A stretch of DNA of 64,000 nucleotides from Lysobacteraceae bacterium PS02065 (GCA_029959555.1 JASCPI010000005.1:62001-126000); one strand, 5' to 3'. Shown: positions 50,679-61,298, numbered from the stretch's first letter. Notes: a model not told the origin generated them from the sequence alone. Made by a program: numbers and translations.

Positions 50679-51071
50679 ATGAGCAACGCACCCAACGACA
50701 TTTTCGGCATCCATACCCGGGCCCTGGCGGTCTGGCAGAAGCGTGCGCAGGTGCTCGCGACCAACCTCGCGAACGCCGACACCCCGCACTTTCAGGCGCG
50801 CGACATCGATTTCCGCGCCGCGCTCGGTGCGGCATCGAAGAACGCCTCGCTGCCGATGACGGCATCGGCCGATGGCCATGTCGACACCAGCGGCGGCGGC
50901 ACGGGCGCAGTGCTCTATCGCGTGCCGCTGCAACCCGCGCTCGACGGCAACACGGTCGACGCGAACGTCGAGCAGACCGCCTTCGCCGAGAACTCGGTGC
51001 GCTACCAGGCCAGCCTGTCCTTCATCAGCGGACAGATCCGCACCCTGCGCACGGCCATCACGGGAACCTGA
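50679..51071 (+). CDS. flgB: Flagellar proximal rod protein FlgB
   Basis: A 130-residue rod component. The N-terminal motif VLATNLANADTPHFQARDIDFRAAL is the FlgB hallmark. The C-terminal helix SVRYQASLSFISGQIRTLRTAI completes the coiled rod fold. First gene of the flgB-L operon; flgC starts two bases after its stop. Confidence 0.95.
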   Translation: MSNAPNDIFGIHTRALAVWQKRAQVLATNLANADTPHFQARDIDFRAALGAASKNASLPMTASADGHVDTSGGGTGAVLYRVPLQPALDGNTVDANVEQTAFAENSVRYQASLSFISGQIRTLRTAITGT

Positions 51072-51073
51072 CC

Positions 51074-51487
51074 ATGTCCTTCTTCCGCGTCTTCGATACC
51101 GCCGCCAGCGGCATGAGTGCGCAGTCCCTGCGCCTCAACACGACCGCCTCCAACCTCGCCAACGCCGACAGCGTGGCGTCGTCGCCGGACGAGGTCTACC
51201 GCGCCAAGTCGCCCGTCTTCGAGGTCATGCGCGACGGCGTCGGCCGCACCGGTCCGGCCACGGGCGTGCGTGCGACCGGCGTCAGCGAAAGCCCGCTGCC
51301 GGGCGGCACGCGCTACGAGCCCGGCAACCCGCTCGCCAACGAGGAGGGCTACGTCTTCACGTCGAACGTCAACCCGGTCGACGAGCTCGTCAACATGATC
51401 TCGGCCTCGCGTGCCTACCAGAACGATGTCGAGGTCATGAACACCGCCAAGCAGCTCATGCTCAAGACGCTCGAGCTGGGTCGCTGA
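51074..51487 (+). CDS. flgC: Flagellar proximal rod protein FlgC
   Basis: A 137-residue rod protein. It has the rod/hook family N-terminal motif (FDTAASGMSAQSLRLNTTASNLANADS) and the C-terminal NVNPVDELVNMISASRAYQNDVEVMNTAKQL. Located between flgB and flgD in the operon, with near-contiguous reading frames. Confidence 0.96.
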   Translation: MSFFRVFDTAASGMSAQSLRLNTTASNLANADSVASSPDEVYRAKSPVFEVMRDGVGRTGPATGVRATGVSESPLPGGTRYEPGNPLANEEGYVFTSNVNPVDELVNMISASRAYQNDVEVMNTAKQLMLKTLELGR

Positions 51488-51498
51488 GGAGCACCGAC

Positions 51499-52167
51499 AT
51501 GACCGACCTCACCGGCATCACCAATTCCATGAACACGGCGTACGCGAACGCCCCCGTGTCCAGCGGCAGCGAGAACCTGAACCAGAACGACTTCCTGCGC
51601 CTCATGATCGCGCAGCTGCGCTCGCAGGATCCGTCGCAGCCGATGGATCCGACCAGCTTCTTCAACCAGATCTCGCAGTTCAGCATGGTCTCGGGCATGC
51701 AGGGCCTGCAGAACTCGTTCGCGCAGCTCGCCGGCGCGATCCAGTCCGACCAGTCGCTCGGCGCGGTCGGCCTGATCGGCCGCAGCGTGCTCGTGCCTTC
51801 GCAGAAGGGCGTGCTCGGCGCCGACGGTCTCGCCGGTGCGGTCGACGTGCCCAAGGACGCGACCTCGGTGAAGGTCCGCATCACCGACTCGACCGGCAAG
51901 CTCGTGCGCGAGATCGATCTCGGTGCCCCGAAGGCCGGCACCACGCGCTTCACCTGGGACGGCCTCGACGCCGACGGCAACGCGATGCCGCCGGGCGAGT
52001 ACTCGATCGCCGCGACCGCGATGGTCGCCGGCAAGGGCACCGCCGCCACCACCTTCGCTTCCGCCAGCGTGCTCGGGTTGATCCCGGCCACGGGTGGCGG
52101 CTCCCCGATGCTCGACCTCGGCCCCCTCGGCCGGGTGAGCCTGTCGCAGATCCACCAGATCGTCTGA
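51499..52167 (+). CDS. flgD: Hook-capping protein FlgD
   Basis: A 222-residue hook scaffold cap that is needed to polymerise FlgE and is removed on hook completion. The N-terminal conserved segment is NQNDFLRLMIAQLRSQDPSQPMDPTSFF. The central part holds an Ig-like/FlgD tudor region (FTWDGLDADGNAMPPGEYS). An AGGAG site precedes ATG 51499. Confidence 0.95.
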   Translation: MTDLTGITNSMNTAYANAPVSSGSENLNQNDFLRLMIAQLRSQDPSQPMDPTSFFNQISQFSMVSGMQGLQNSFAQLAGAIQSDQSLGAVGLIGRSVLVPSQKGVLGADGLAGAVDVPKDATSVKVRITDSTGKLVREIDLGAPKAGTTRFTWDGLDADGNAMPPGEYSIAATAMVAGKGTAATTFASASVLGLIPATGGGSPMLDLGPLGRVSLSQIHQIV

Positions 52168-52192
52168 TCCACCTTACGCAGAGGACACGCAC

Positions 52193-53410
52193 ATGCCATT
52201 CAATGTGGGACTGAGCGGACTGAACGCGGCCTCGGCCGACCTCGAAGTCATCTCCAACAACATCGCCAACGTCAACACGACCGGTTTCAAGGGCTCGCGC
52301 GCCGAGTTCGCCGACCTGTTCTCGTTCAACCGCTACGGCACGCAGAACACCCAGATGGGCCAGGGCGTGCGGCTGAGCAACGTCGCCCAGCAGTTCGGCC
52401 AGGGCAACCTCGAGTACACCTCGAACGGCCTGGACATGGCGGTCGTGGGCGAGGGCTTCTTCACGATCCGCACGGGCGAGGGCTACGTCTACACGCGCGC
52501 CGGCAACTTCCAGCCCGACAACGCCGGCAACATCGTGCTGCCGCAGGGCGGCTTCCTGCAGGTCTACCCGCCGAACGGCATGGGCGGCTTCGACCAGAGC
52601 ACGCTGACCGACCTGCGCATCCAGACCGGCCAGGGTGCGCCGAGCGCGACCTCGACGGCGACGTTCCGCCTCAACCTGCCGGCCAATGCGACGCCGCCCG
52701 CGACGACGCCGTTCGATCCGACCGATCCGACCAGCTTCAACGAATCGACCTCGTTCACGGCCTACGACTCGCTCGGCGCCACGCACGCGGCCAACGTCTA
52801 CTACGTCAACACGGGCCCGGGTGCGTGGGAAGCGCACATGACCATCGACGGCAACCCCGCCGGCGGTCCGATCCCGGTCACGTTCGACGCCAACGGCGCG
52901 ATCCTCACGCCGGCCGGCGGCTCGGTGACGTTCCCGCCGTACACGCTCACCAACGGCGCGAACCCGCTCGACCTCACCATCGACATGGCCAATGTCACCC
53001 AGTATGGCGATGCCTACTCGATGGGCTCGATCGTGCAGAACGGCTACGGCGCCGGCAACGTCAGCACGATCGACATCGACAACGAAGGCGTCGTGTCGGT
53101 GCGCTACAGCAACGGCCAGACCGAAACGCTCGGCCGCGTCGCGCTCGCCGATTTCGCGAACGCGCAGGGCCTGCAGAACATCGGCAACACGATGTGGGCC
53201 GAGACCAATGCCTCGGGCCAGGTCATCCGCGGTGTCGCCGGCACGGGCGACTTCGGCCAGCTGCAGTCGGGGGCGCTCGAGAGCTCGAACGTCGACCTGA
53301 CCCAGGAGCTCGTGAAGATGATCAAGGCGCAGCGCAACTACCAGGCGAACGCCCAGGTCATCCAGACCGACAACACGCTGACCCAGACCATCATCAACCT
53401 GCGCAGCTGA
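52193..53410 (+). CDS. flgE: Flagellar hook protein FlgE
   Basis: A 405-residue hook subunit. The N-terminal flagellar rod motif ([20 protein letters not shown]) and C-terminal ESSNVDLTQELVKMIKAQRNYQANAQV form the D0 coil. The middle (about 140-280) is the surface-exposed hook domain, rich in Thr/Ala/Pro. Length is typical for gammaproteobacteria. Confidence 0.96.
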   Translation: MPFNVGLSGLNAASADLEVISNNIANVNTTGFKGSRAEFADLFSFNRYGTQNTQMGQGVRLSNVAQQFGQGNLEYTSNGLDMAVVGEGFFTIRTGEGYVYTRAGNFQPDNAGNIVLPQGGFLQVYPPNGMGGFDQSTLTDLRIQTGQGAPSATSTATFRLNLPANATPPATTPFDPTDPTSFNESTSFTAYDSLGATHAANVYYVNTGPGAWEAHMTIDGNPAGGPIPVTFDANGAILTPAGGSVTFPPYTLTNGANPLDLTIDMANVTQYGDAYSMGSIVQNGYGAGNVSTIDIDNEGVVSVRYSNGQTETLGRVALADFANAQGLQNIGNTMWAETNASGQVIRGVAGTGDFGQLQSGALESSNVDLTQELVKMIKAQRNYQANAQVIQTDNTLTQTIINLRS

Positions 53411-53422
53411 CGGAGCTGATCC

Positions 53423-54160
53423 ATGGACCGCTCGCTCTACGTCGCGATGACCGGTGCCACGCAGACCATGCGTGCGCAGACCGAGGTCAGCCACAATCTG
53501 GCCAATGCCAGCACGGCCGGCTTCAAGGCCAGCATCGCGGCGTTCAAGAGCGTGCCGGTCCTCGGCGACGGCATGCCGACGCGCATCAACGCGGTCAGCC
53601 AGGGCCTCGGCTCGGACTTCACGCCGGGGCTCATGATGAGCACCGGCCGCGAGCTCGACGTCGCCGTGCAGGGTAACGGCTGGTTCGCGGTGCAGGCCCC
53701 CGACGGCGGCGAGGCCTACACGCGTGCCGGTGACCTGCGCATCGAGGAATCGGGCCTGCTGACCACGGCCAACGGACATCCCGTGCTCGGCGAGGCGGGT
53801 CCGATCACGGTACTGCCGTACGCCAAGCTCGACATCGGCAGCGACGGTTCGGTCGTGGTCGTGCCGCAGGGCCAGAGCGCGGCGACCGTCGCCGCGGTCG
53901 GCAAGCTCAAGCTCGTCAATCCCGACGTGTCCACGCTCGAGGCCGACGGCACCAACCTCATGCGCCTGCGCGACGGCGGTACCGCGGACGCCGATCCGGC
54001 CGTGCGCGTCGCCGGCGGCATGCTCGAGTCGAGCAACGTCAACCCGTCGGAAATGCTCGTGAAGATGATCTCGCTGTCCCGCCAGTTCGAGTTGCAGGTG
54101 CAGGGCATCCGCAACGCCGACCAGAACGCCCAAGCCGCCACGCGCCTGTTGCAGGCGTAA
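53423..54160 (+). CDS. flgF: Flagellar rod protein FlgF
   Basis: A 245-residue proximal rod protein. It starts MDRSLYVAMTGATQTMRAQTEVSHNLAN and ends with ESSNVNPSEMLVKMISLSRQFELQVQGIRNADQN, typical of FlgF. A single domain lies between the coils, with QGNGWFAVQAPDG. It is shorter than FlgG and precedes it, as in other flg operons. Confidence 0.95.
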   Translation: MDRSLYVAMTGATQTMRAQTEVSHNLANASTAGFKASIAAFKSVPVLGDGMPTRINAVSQGLGSDFTPGLMMSTGRELDVAVQGNGWFAVQAPDGGEAYTRAGDLRIEESGLLTTANGHPVLGEAGPITVLPYAKLDIGSDGSVVVVPQGQSAATVAAVGKLKLVNPDVSTLEADGTNLMRLRDGGTADADPAVRVAGGMLESSNVNPSEMLVKMISLSRQFELQVQGIRNADQNAQAATRLLQA

Positions 54161-54190
54161 ACCCACGCCACGCACGCGCAGGAGAAACCC

Positions 54191-54976
54191 ATGTTCTCGT
54201 CCCTCTGGATCGCCAAGACCGGCCTCGACGCGCAGCAGACGCGCATGGCCGTGACCTCGCACAACCTCGCCAACGTCAACACGACGGGCTTCAAGCGCGG
54301 GCGTGCGTCGTTCGAGGATCTCGTCTACCAGAACATGCGCCAGCCCGGCGCGCAGAGCTCGGAGGCCACGCAGATCCCGACCGGCCTCATGCTCGGCACC
54401 GGCGTGCGCGTGGTCGGCACCGAGAAGCTGTTCACGCAGGGCGAGGTCGTGCAGACCGGCAATGCGTTCGACATCGGCATCCAGGGCCGCGGCTTCCTGC
54501 AGGTGACGATGCCCGACGGCACCATCGGCTACACCCGCGACGGCTCGTTCCACCTCAATTCCGACGGCCAGATGGTCAGCAACAGCGGCTACCCGCTGGA
54601 ACCCGCGATCACCGTGCCCGCCAACGCGCAGAGCATCACGATCGGCAACGACGGCACCGTGAGCGTGCAGCTCGCCGGCCAGTCGGCCGCGGCGCAGATC
54701 GGCACGATCCAGGTCGCCGACTTCATCAATCCGGGCGGCCTCGAGGCGCGCGGCGAGAACCTGCTGTTCGAGACCGCCGCGAGCGGCGCGCCGCAGACCG
54801 GCACGCCGGGCCTCAACGGCGTCGGCACGCTGCTGCAGGGCACCCTCGAGAGCTCCAACGTCAACGTCGTCGAGGAGCTCGTGAACATGATCGAGACCCA
54901 GCGCGCCTACGAGATGAACTCCAAGGCGATCTCGGCCAGCGACCAGATGCTGCAGAACCTCACCAACAAGATCTGA
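54191..54976 (+). CDS. flgG: Distal rod protein FlgG
   Basis: A 261-residue distal rod protein. Diagnostic features are [53 protein letters not shown] and the ending [37 protein letters not shown]. The FlgG-specific insertion of about 18 residues after the N-terminal coil ([15 protein letters not shown]) is present. AGGAG precedes ATG 54191. Confidence 0.97.
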   Translation: MFSSLWIAKTGLDAQQTRMAVTSHNLANVNTTGFKRGRASFEDLVYQNMRQPGAQSSEATQIPTGLMLGTGVRVVGTEKLFTQGEVVQTGNAFDIGIQGRGFLQVTMPDGTIGYTRDGSFHLNSDGQMVSNSGYPLEPAITVPANAQSITIGNDGTVSVQLAGQSAAAQIGTIQVADFINPGGLEARGENLLFETAASGAPQTGTPGLNGVGTLLQGTLESSNVNVVEELVNMIETQRAYEMNSKAISASDQMLQNLTNKI

Positions 54977-54987
54977 CGGACCGGCCC

Positions 54988-55671
54988 ATGCACACGATCC
55001 TCATCCGACTCGCCGCCGCCACCGCGCTGCTCGCGCTGGGTGCCTGTGCGAGCGTGCCGCAGGCGCGCAATGACGCGGCCTGGGCACCGACGCTGCCGAA
55101 CGAGGCCTACGCGGAAGTCGCGCCGGCCGACGGCGCGATCTACCACGTCAACCAGAACATGGAGCTGTTCCCGGATGCGCGCGCGCACCGTGCCGGCGAC
55201 ATCCTCACGATCGTGCTCGTCGAGAACACCCAGGCCAGCAAGAAGGCCAGCACCAAGACCACCAAGAACAGCAACGCGACGCTCGGTGCGCCGACCATCG
55301 CCGGCGTCGGTGCGACGCTCAACGGCAAGCCGTTCTCGTTCGGCTTCGGCGGCGAGCGCGCCTTCAACGGCGACGGCGAAAGCTCGCAGAGCAACAGCCT
55401 GCAGGGCGAGATCACGGTCACGGTCGCGCAGCGCCTCGGCAACGGCAACCTGCTCGTACGTGGCGAGAAGTGGCTGACGATCAACCAGGGCCAGGAGCTC
55501 GTGCGCATCTCGGGCATCGTGCGCCCGCAGGACATCGCCACCGACAACACGATCTCCTCGACGCGCGTGGCCAACGCGAACATCTCCTACACGGGCCGCG
55601 GCTCGCTCGCCGACGCGAACGAGAAGGGCTGGCTCGCGCGCGTGTTCAACTCCAAGTGGATGCCGTACTGA
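54988..55671 (+). CDS. flgH: L-ring lipoprotein FlgH
   Basis: A 227-residue outer-membrane L-ring protein. A lipoprotein signal ends in LALGAC. The body has [60 protein letters not shown] and the final [17 protein letters not shown], matching FlgH. Its stop overlaps the flgI start by one base (TGATG). Confidence 0.96.
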   Translation: MHTILIRLAAATALLALGACASVPQARNDAAWAPTLPNEAYAEVAPADGAIYHVNQNMELFPDARAHRAGDILTIVLVENTQASKKASTKTTKNSNATLGAPTIAGVGATLNGKPFSFGFGGERAFNGDGESSQSNSLQGEITVTVAQRLGNGNLLVRGEKWLTINQGQELVRISGIVRPQDIATDNTISSTRVANANISYTGRGSLADANEKGWLARVFNSKWMPY

Positions 55672-56783
55672 TGAACGCCTCGCGCCTGCTCGCCGCTCTC
55701 GCTGCCGTGCTCGTCCCTATGATCGCCGCGACGGCGCAGGCCGAGCGCGTGCGCGACATCACCCAGGTCGCCGGCGTGCGTACCAACCAGCTGGTCGGCT
55801 ACGGCCTCGTCGTCGGCCTCGACGGCAGCGGCGACCAGACCAGCCAAGCGCCTTTCACGACCCAGAGCCTCCAGAACATGCTGCAGCAGTTCGGCATCAC
55901 GGTGCCGCCGAACGTGCGCCCGCAGCTCAAGAACGTCGCCGCGGTGACGGTCAGCGCGGAGTTGCCGCCGTTCGTGAAGCCGGGCCAGACCATCGACATC
56001 ACGGTCGCCTCGATCGGCAACGCCAAGAGCCTGCGCGGCGGCGCGCTGCTCATGACCCAGCTCAAGGGTGCCGACGGCCAGGTCTACGCGGTCGCGCAGG
56101 GCAACCTCGTGATCGGCGGCGTCAGTGCGAGCGGCAAGAGCGGCTCGAGCGTGCAGGTCAACATCTCCAACAGCGGCCGCATCCCGAACGGCGCGACCGT
56201 CGAGCGCGCCGTCGCGAGCGGCTTCGGCGACAGCGCCGGCCTCGTCCTCAACCTCAATGCGCCGGACTTCACGACCTCGTCGCGCGTTGCGCGCGCGATC
56301 AACGCGACGTTCGGCGAAGGCACCGCGCAGGCGGTCGATGCGGTCTCGGTCGCGCTGCGCGCGCCGGCCGACGTCAACCAGCGCGTCAGCTTCGTCGCCG
56401 CGGTGCAGGACGTCGAAGTGCAGCCCGGCGATGCGCCGGCACGCGTCATCGTCAACTCGCGCACCGGCACGGTGGTGATCGGTTCGAGTGTCAAGGTCAG
56501 CGCGGCCGCGGTCGCGCACGGCTCGATCGAGGTGACGATCTCCGAACAGCCCGTGATCAGCCAGCCCGAGCCGTTCAGCCAGGGCCGCACGACGACGGCC
56601 TCGCAGAGCGAGGTCAATGTCGCCCGCAACGGCGGCCACATGATGCGCTTCGGCCCGAGCGTGAACCTCGACGAGATCGTGCGCGCGGTCAACCAGGTCG
56701 GTGCCGCGCCGAGCGACCTCGTGGCGATCCTCGAAGCCCTCAAGCAGGCCGGCGCGCTGCGCGCCGAGCTCGTGGTCATCTGA
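55671..56783 (+). CDS. flgI: P-ring protein FlgI
   Basis: A 370-residue periplasmic P-ring subunit. The signal peptide ends TAQA. The conserved N-terminus is [32 protein letters not shown]. Later conserved parts are [42 protein letters not shown] and the C-terminal [21 protein letters not shown]. FlgA, encoded divergently, is its chaperone. Confidence 0.97.
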   Translation: MNASRLLAALAAVLVPMIAATAQAERVRDITQVAGVRTNQLVGYGLVVGLDGSGDQTSQAPFTTQSLQNMLQQFGITVPPNVRPQLKNVAAVTVSAELPPFVKPGQTIDITVASIGNAKSLRGGALLMTQLKGADGQVYAVAQGNLVIGGVSASGKSGSSVQVNISNSGRIPNGATVERAVASGFGDSAGLVLNLNAPDFTTSSRVARAINATFGEGTAQAVDAVSVALRAPADVNQRVSFVAAVQDVEVQPGDAPARVIVNSRTGTVVIGSSVKVSAAAVAHGSIEVTISEQPVISQPEPFSQGRTTTASQSEVNVARNGGHMMRFGPSVNLDEIVRAVNQVGAAPSDLVAILEALKQAGALRAELVVI

Positions 56784-56785
56784 CC

Positions 56786-57931
56786 ATGGCCGTCGACCCG
56801 AGCCAGGGGGGTGTGTACACGGACTTCGCCGGGCTGACCCGGCTGAAGGCGGCCGCGCGCACCGACGGCAAGGCCGCGACCGAGAAGGTCGCGCGTCAGT
56901 TCGAGACGATCTTCACGCAGATGATGCTCAAGTCGATGCGCTCGGCGAGCCTCGGCGAAGGCGCGTTCGACAGCAGCGCCACGCAGTCCTACCGCGATCT
57001 CTACGACCAGCAGATGGCGGTCACGCTGGCCTCGCGCGGCAAGGGCCTCGGCATCGCCGACATGCTCGTGCGCCAGCTCGGCGGCGACAAGGCCGCGCCG
57101 GCCGCCGGCCCGCAGGCGTTTCCGATCCACGGCAACGGTGCTTCCGGCCACGCGATCGGCGCGACCGTATCGGCCGGTTTCCCGGTGCCGGCGCGCGCGG
57201 TCGGCATGACCGCGTTCGTGCCGACGCCCGCGACCTCGGGCGTGTCGCTCGCCGGCCAGGCGATCGACGCCGTGCAGCGCCGCATCGCGCCTATGCGCGA
57301 GGCGATCGGCGAAGCCGCCGACGCGGCAGCATCGGGTGCGCGCAAGCTCGCCGACGACTGGCTGCCCAAGAGCCCCGGCGAGTTCGTCGAATCGTTGCTG
57401 CCGCATGCCAAGGCTGCGGCCGAGAAGCTCGGCGTGTCGGTGCGTGCGCTGCTCGCACACGCCGCGCTCGAGACCGGCTGGGGCAAGCACATGCCCAAGC
57501 AGGCCGGTGCCAACAGCTTCAACCTGTTCGGCATCAAGGCCGGTTCGCGCTGGGACGGTGCCAAGGTCACGGCGTCGACGATCGAGGTCGAGAACGGCGT
57601 CGCCGTACGCCGCCGCGAGGCCTTCCGTGCCTACGACTCGCCGGCCGACTCGTTCATGGACTACGCGCGCCTGCTCGGCGAGAACCCGCGCTACGCCAAG
57701 GCGCTCGACCGCGGCGAGGACGTCGCCGGCTTCGCGCGTGCGCTGCAGTCGGCCGGCTACGCGACCGACCCGCATTACGCCGCCAAGCTCAGCCGCATCG
57801 CCGATTCCGAGCCCATGCGCGAGGCGATGCAGGCGCTCGACCGTCGCGCTCAGGTGGACGCCGTGCCGGCTCCCATGACCTCGCTGCAGCTCGAAGCCCT
57901 CAAGATTTCCGGCTTCCTGCCGAACGTATAA
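56786..57931 (+). CDS. flgJ: Rod-cap/peptidoglycan hydrolase FlgJ
   Basis: A 381-residue two-domain FlgJ. Residues about 20-105 are the rod-capping domain (ARQFETIFTQMMLKSMRSASLG ... YDQQMAVTLASRGKGLGIADMLVRQL). After a linker of about 100 residues, the glucosaminidase domain (about 190-350) has LLAHAALETGWGKHMP (catalytic Glu), NLFGIKA and FRAYDSPADSFMDYARLL. It cuts peptidoglycan so the rod can pass. Confidence 0.95.
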   Translation: MAVDPSQGGVYTDFAGLTRLKAAARTDGKAATEKVARQFETIFTQMMLKSMRSASLGEGAFDSSATQSYRDLYDQQMAVTLASRGKGLGIADMLVRQLGGDKAAPAAGPQAFPIHGNGASGHAIGATVSAGFPVPARAVGMTAFVPTPATSGVSLAGQAIDAVQRRIAPMREAIGEAADAAASGARKLADDWLPKSPGEFVESLLPHAKAAAEKLGVSVRALLAHAALETGWGKHMPKQAGANSFNLFGIKAGSRWDGAKVTASTIEVENGVAVRRREAFRAYDSPADSFMDYARLLGENPRYAKALDRGEDVAGFARALQSAGYATDPHYAAKLSRIADSEPMREAMQALDRRAQVDAVPAPMTSLQLEALKISGFLPNV

Positions 57932-57958
57932 CCGCGCCACCGCTCCGGAGACACCGCC

Positions 57959-59836
57959 ATGCCCGACATCATGTCCACCGGTATCTCCGGCCTGCTCGCG
58001 TCCCAGCTCGCGCTGAACACGACGAGCCACAACATCAGCAACGTCAATACGGCCGGCTATACGCGCCAGATGACGATGTTCGGCGCGCGCCTGCCCGAGC
58101 GCTTCGGCAGCAGCTACATCGGCAGCGGCGTCGAGCTCATCGGCGTGCGGCGCCTGTACGACCAGTACCTGACCGGCCAGGTGCGCGATGCGACCTCCTC
58201 GCAGGGGCGCCTCGTCGAGCTGACCGGCATGGCGTCGCGCATCGACAACCTGCTCGCCGACCCGAACGCGGGCCTGCAGCCTGCGCTCGATGCCTTCTTC
58301 GCCGGTCTCGGCGACCTCGCCAACCATCCGTCGGACACCGCCAGCCGCCAGGCCCTGCTCGGCCAGGCCAACGCGCTGACCACGCGCCTGCACACGCTCG
58401 CCGGCCGTCTCGACAGCATGGGCCGCGAGACCGAGCAGCGCATCCGCGACGAAGTCGGCCAGATCAACAGCCTCAGCGCCGGCATCGCGCAGATGAACGT
58501 GCGCATCCAGCAGGCCGAGGCCACCGGCACCTCGCCGAACGACCTCATGGACCAGCGCGACGAACTCGTTCGCCAGCTGTCGAGCCACGTCGGCATCAAC
58601 GTCGTGCAGCAGGACGGCAACCAGGTCAACGTGTTCACCGGCAACGGCCAGACGCTCGTGCTGGGCGGCAACGCGAGCGAGCTGCAGGCGGTGCCGAACG
58701 CCTACGATCCGACGCGCTTCGACATCGCCACGAGCGGTGGCGCGGTCGTGACGAGCCAGATCGGCGGCGGTGCTCTCGGCGGCCTGCTCGATTTCCGCCG
58801 CGACATGCTCGACCCGACGCGCAACGCGCTCGGTCGTGCCGCGGTCGCACTCGCGACCACGTTCAACGCCCAGCACCGCGAAGGCATGGACCTGACCGGC
58901 CAGCTCGGCGGCGACTTCTTCAACATGGCCACGCCGACGAGTCTCGCCCATCGCAACAATGCGGGCACGGCCTCGATCGCGGCGAGTTTCGGCAACGTCG
59001 CCAACCTGACCTCGTCCGACTACACGATGCGCTTCGACGGCACGAACTGGTCGGCGACGCGCAGCGACGGCAGCGCGGTCACGCTGACCGGCAGCGGCAC
59101 GGCGGCCGATCCGTTCGTCGCCGATGGCCTCGAATTCGTCGTGTCGGGCGCTGCCGCGGCCGGCGACAGCTTCCTGATCCGTCCGACCCAGAACGCCGCG
59201 GCGGGCCTGCAGGTCGCGATCACCGACCCGACGCGCATCGCCGCGGCCTCGCCGCTGCGCGGCACCGCCGCCGGCGCGAACACGGGCACCGGCGTGGTCG
59301 GTGCGTTCAACGTCACCGATGCGACCGATCCGAACCTGCTCTCGCCGGTCAACATCACGTTCACGGGCCCGAACACGTACCAGATCAACGGCGCCGGCAG
59401 CTACACGTTCACGCCGGGTTCGCCGATCGCGGTGAATGGTTGGGAGATGAACCTGACCGGCACGCCGCAGCCGGGCGACACGTTCGTCGTCGGTGCGAAC
59501 ACCTCGGGTGCAGGCGACAACACGAATGCGCTCGCGCTCGCGGGCATCGCCAACCTCGGCGTGCTCGACGGCGGCAACAGCACGATCGGCAACGCCTACG
59601 GGCAGCTCGTCGCACAGGTCGGCACGAGCACGCAGCAGGCCAAGAACGGCCTCACCGCCGCGACCGCGCTGCTCAACCAGTCGACGCAGGCGCAGCAGAA
59701 CACTTCCGGCGTCAACCTCGACGAGGAAGCCGCCAACCTGATCCGCTACCAGCAGTCCTACCAGGCTGCCGCGCAGGTCATCAATGTCGCCAGCACGCTG
59801 TTCGACACGCTGCTGGTCGCCGTACGAGGACGCTGA
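57959..59836 (+). CDS. flgK: Hook-filament junction protein FlgK (HAP1)
   Basis: A 625-residue junction protein. The N-terminal motif STGISGLLASQLALNTTSHNISNVNTAGYTRQ and C-terminal GVNLDEEAANLIRYQQSYQAAAQVINVASTLFDTLL are canonical. The middle holds a large variable domain rich in Gly/Thr/Asn (about 330-530). Exported with FlgN as chaperone. Starts with GGAG at moderate distance. Confidence 0.96.
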   Translation: MPDIMSTGISGLLASQLALNTTSHNISNVNTAGYTRQMTMFGARLPERFGSSYIGSGVELIGVRRLYDQYLTGQVRDATSSQGRLVELTGMASRIDNLLADPNAGLQPALDAFFAGLGDLANHPSDTASRQALLGQANALTTRLHTLAGRLDSMGRETEQRIRDEVGQINSLSAGIAQMNVRIQQAEATGTSPNDLMDQRDELVRQLSSHVGINVVQQDGNQVNVFTGNGQTLVLGGNASELQAVPNAYDPTRFDIATSGGAVVTSQIGGGALGGLLDFRRDMLDPTRNALGRAAVALATTFNAQHREGMDLTGQLGGDFFNMATPTSLAHRNNAGTASIAASFGNVANLTSSDYTMRFDGTNWSATRSDGSAVTLTGSGTAADPFVADGLEFVVSGAAAAGDSFLIRPTQNAAAGLQVAITDPTRIAAASPLRGTAAGANTGTGVVGAFNVTDATDPNLLSPVNITFTGPNTYQINGAGSYTFTPGSPIAVNGWEMNLTGTPQPGDTFVVGANTSGAGDNTNALALAGIANLGVLDGGNSTIGNAYGQLVAQVGTSTQQAKNGLTAATALLNQSTQAQQNTSGVNLDEEAANLIRYQQSYQAAAQVINVASTLFDTLLVAVRGR

Positions 59837-59838
59837 CC

Positions 59839-61038
59839 ATGAGAATCGCCACGTCGTGGATCCATCAGCAGACGGTCAACGCGATGCTGAACCAGCAGGC
59901 GTCGCTTGCCCACGTCAACCTGCAGGTGACGACCGGCAAGCGCATCCTCACGCCGTCGGACGATCCTTCGGGCAGCGCGCGCGCGGTCGATCTCAACAGC
60001 TTCCTCAACGCGAATGCGCAGTTCAAGCGCAACATCGATTTCGCCAACAGCCGCCTCGGCATGGCCGAGAACGCGCTGACCTCGGTCGGCGACGTGCTCA
60101 CGCGCGTGCGCGAACTGACGCTGCAGGCGGCCAACGGATCGCAGAGCGACGAATCGCGCGGCGACATCGCCAAGGAACTGCGCGAGCGCTACCAGCAGCT
60201 CGTGCAGCTCGCCAACAGCCGCGACGGCAACGGCGAGTACCTGTTCGCGGGCAATGCGACGCGGACCCAGCCGTTCGCGACAGGCCCCGGCGGTGTCACC
60301 TACATGGGCGACCAGGGCGTGCGTGCGCTCGAGATCGCGCCGGGCGAGACGGTCGGCACGAACTTCCCGGGCTCGTCGGTGTTCCAGCAGATCCCGCGTG
60401 GCAACGGCTATTTCTCGATGGCGCGCGATCCCGGCAACACGGGCAGCGTCGTCGCCGGTGCCACGCAGATGACCGACATCGGCGCCTGGGACCGCGGCCA
60501 GTACGCGATCACGTTCACGTCGCCGACCACGTACGAAGTGCGTGACGCCGGCAATGCGCTCGTCACGAGCGGCGCCTACGATCCGGCCGGCACCACGGTC
60601 GCGTTCAACGGCGCGCAGATCACGTTCTCCGGTGCCGCCGTTGCAGGCGACCGCTACGACGTGGTGCCGAGCGGCACGCAGGATGTGTTCGCGATGATCG
60701 ACGCGCTCGCAACCGCGATGGAGACGCCGATCACGACGCCGCAGGCGCAGGCCGCGTTCCGCGACACGATCAACCGTGGCCTCGAGAACCTCGACCAGGC
60801 CGCGACGCGCATGATCGACACGCGCGCGTCGGTGGGTGGGCGCATGAATGCGCTCGACCAGCAGGAAGGCATCAACGAGTCGCTGCAGGTCCAGGTCAAG
60901 GCGACGCTCTCGGGCATCGAGGACCTCGACTACGCGAGCGCCGTCGCCGAACTGAACATGCAGATGCTCGGCCTGCAGGCCGCGCAGCAGGCTTACGTGA
61001 AGGTGCAAGGCCTCTCGTTGTTCAACTACCTGCGCTGA
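59839..61038 (+). CDS. flgL: Hook-filament junction protein FlgL (HAP3)
   Basis: A 399-residue flagellin-like junction protein. N-terminal TSWIHQQTVNAMLNQQASLAHVNLQVTTGKRILTPSDDPSGSARA and C-terminal LSGIEDLDYASAVAELNMQMLGLQAAQQAYVKVQGLSLFNYL mark FlgL. Its ATG follows two bases after the flgK stop (TGACCATG), so it is tightly coupled. Last gene of the flgB-L operon; a terminator follows. Confidence 0.96.
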   Translation: MRIATSWIHQQTVNAMLNQQASLAHVNLQVTTGKRILTPSDDPSGSARAVDLNSFLNANAQFKRNIDFANSRLGMAENALTSVGDVLTRVRELTLQAANGSQSDESRGDIAKELRERYQQLVQLANSRDGNGEYLFAGNATRTQPFATGPGGVTYMGDQGVRALEIAPGETVGTNFPGSSVFQQIPRGNGYFSMARDPGNTGSVVAGATQMTDIGAWDRGQYAITFTSPTTYEVRDAGNALVTSGAYDPAGTTVAFNGAQITFSGAAVAGDRYDVVPSGTQDVFAMIDALATAMETPITTPQAQAAFRDTINRGLENLDQAATRMIDTRASVGGRMNALDQQEGINESLQVQVKATLSGIEDLDYASAVAELNMQMLGLQAAQQAYVKVQGLSLFNYLR

Positions 61039-61076
61039 TCGCGCAGCTCTCGGGACACGCATCGTCACATCGTGAC

Positions 61077-61102
61077 AAACCTGGGGTTTTCCCTAGGTTT
61101 TT
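61077..61102 (+). terminator. Rho-independent terminator after flgL
   Basis: AACCTGGGG pairs with CCCTAGGTT (one G-U) around a TTTT loop, followed by TTTTT. It separates the rod-hook operon from the separately promoted fliC. Confidence 0.8.
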
Positions 61103-61172
61103 CCTGCGTTTCCGCGCGTCGCGCACGCCATTCGAATGCGCAGCGCGTCGCAAAAAAAATCGACACGAGGCC

Positions 61173-61199
61173 TAAAGTTTCTCCCCGCCGTGCCGATTC
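61173..61199 (+). promoter_or_regulatory. Sigma-28 (FliA) promoter of fliC
   Basis: TAAA at 61173-61176, exactly 15 bases, GCCGATTC at 61192-61199. Leaves an untranslated leader of about 90 bases before the fliC ATG. The same type of element occurs before flgM. Confidence 0.9.
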
Positions 61200-61298
61200 C
61201 TTCTCCTGAGGCGGCCAGCATCCCACGAGGAACGGTTCGCCGGTTTGAAACCCGAACCCGCCCTCTATGCGGCTCAACGTTCCACCAGGAGAACTGTC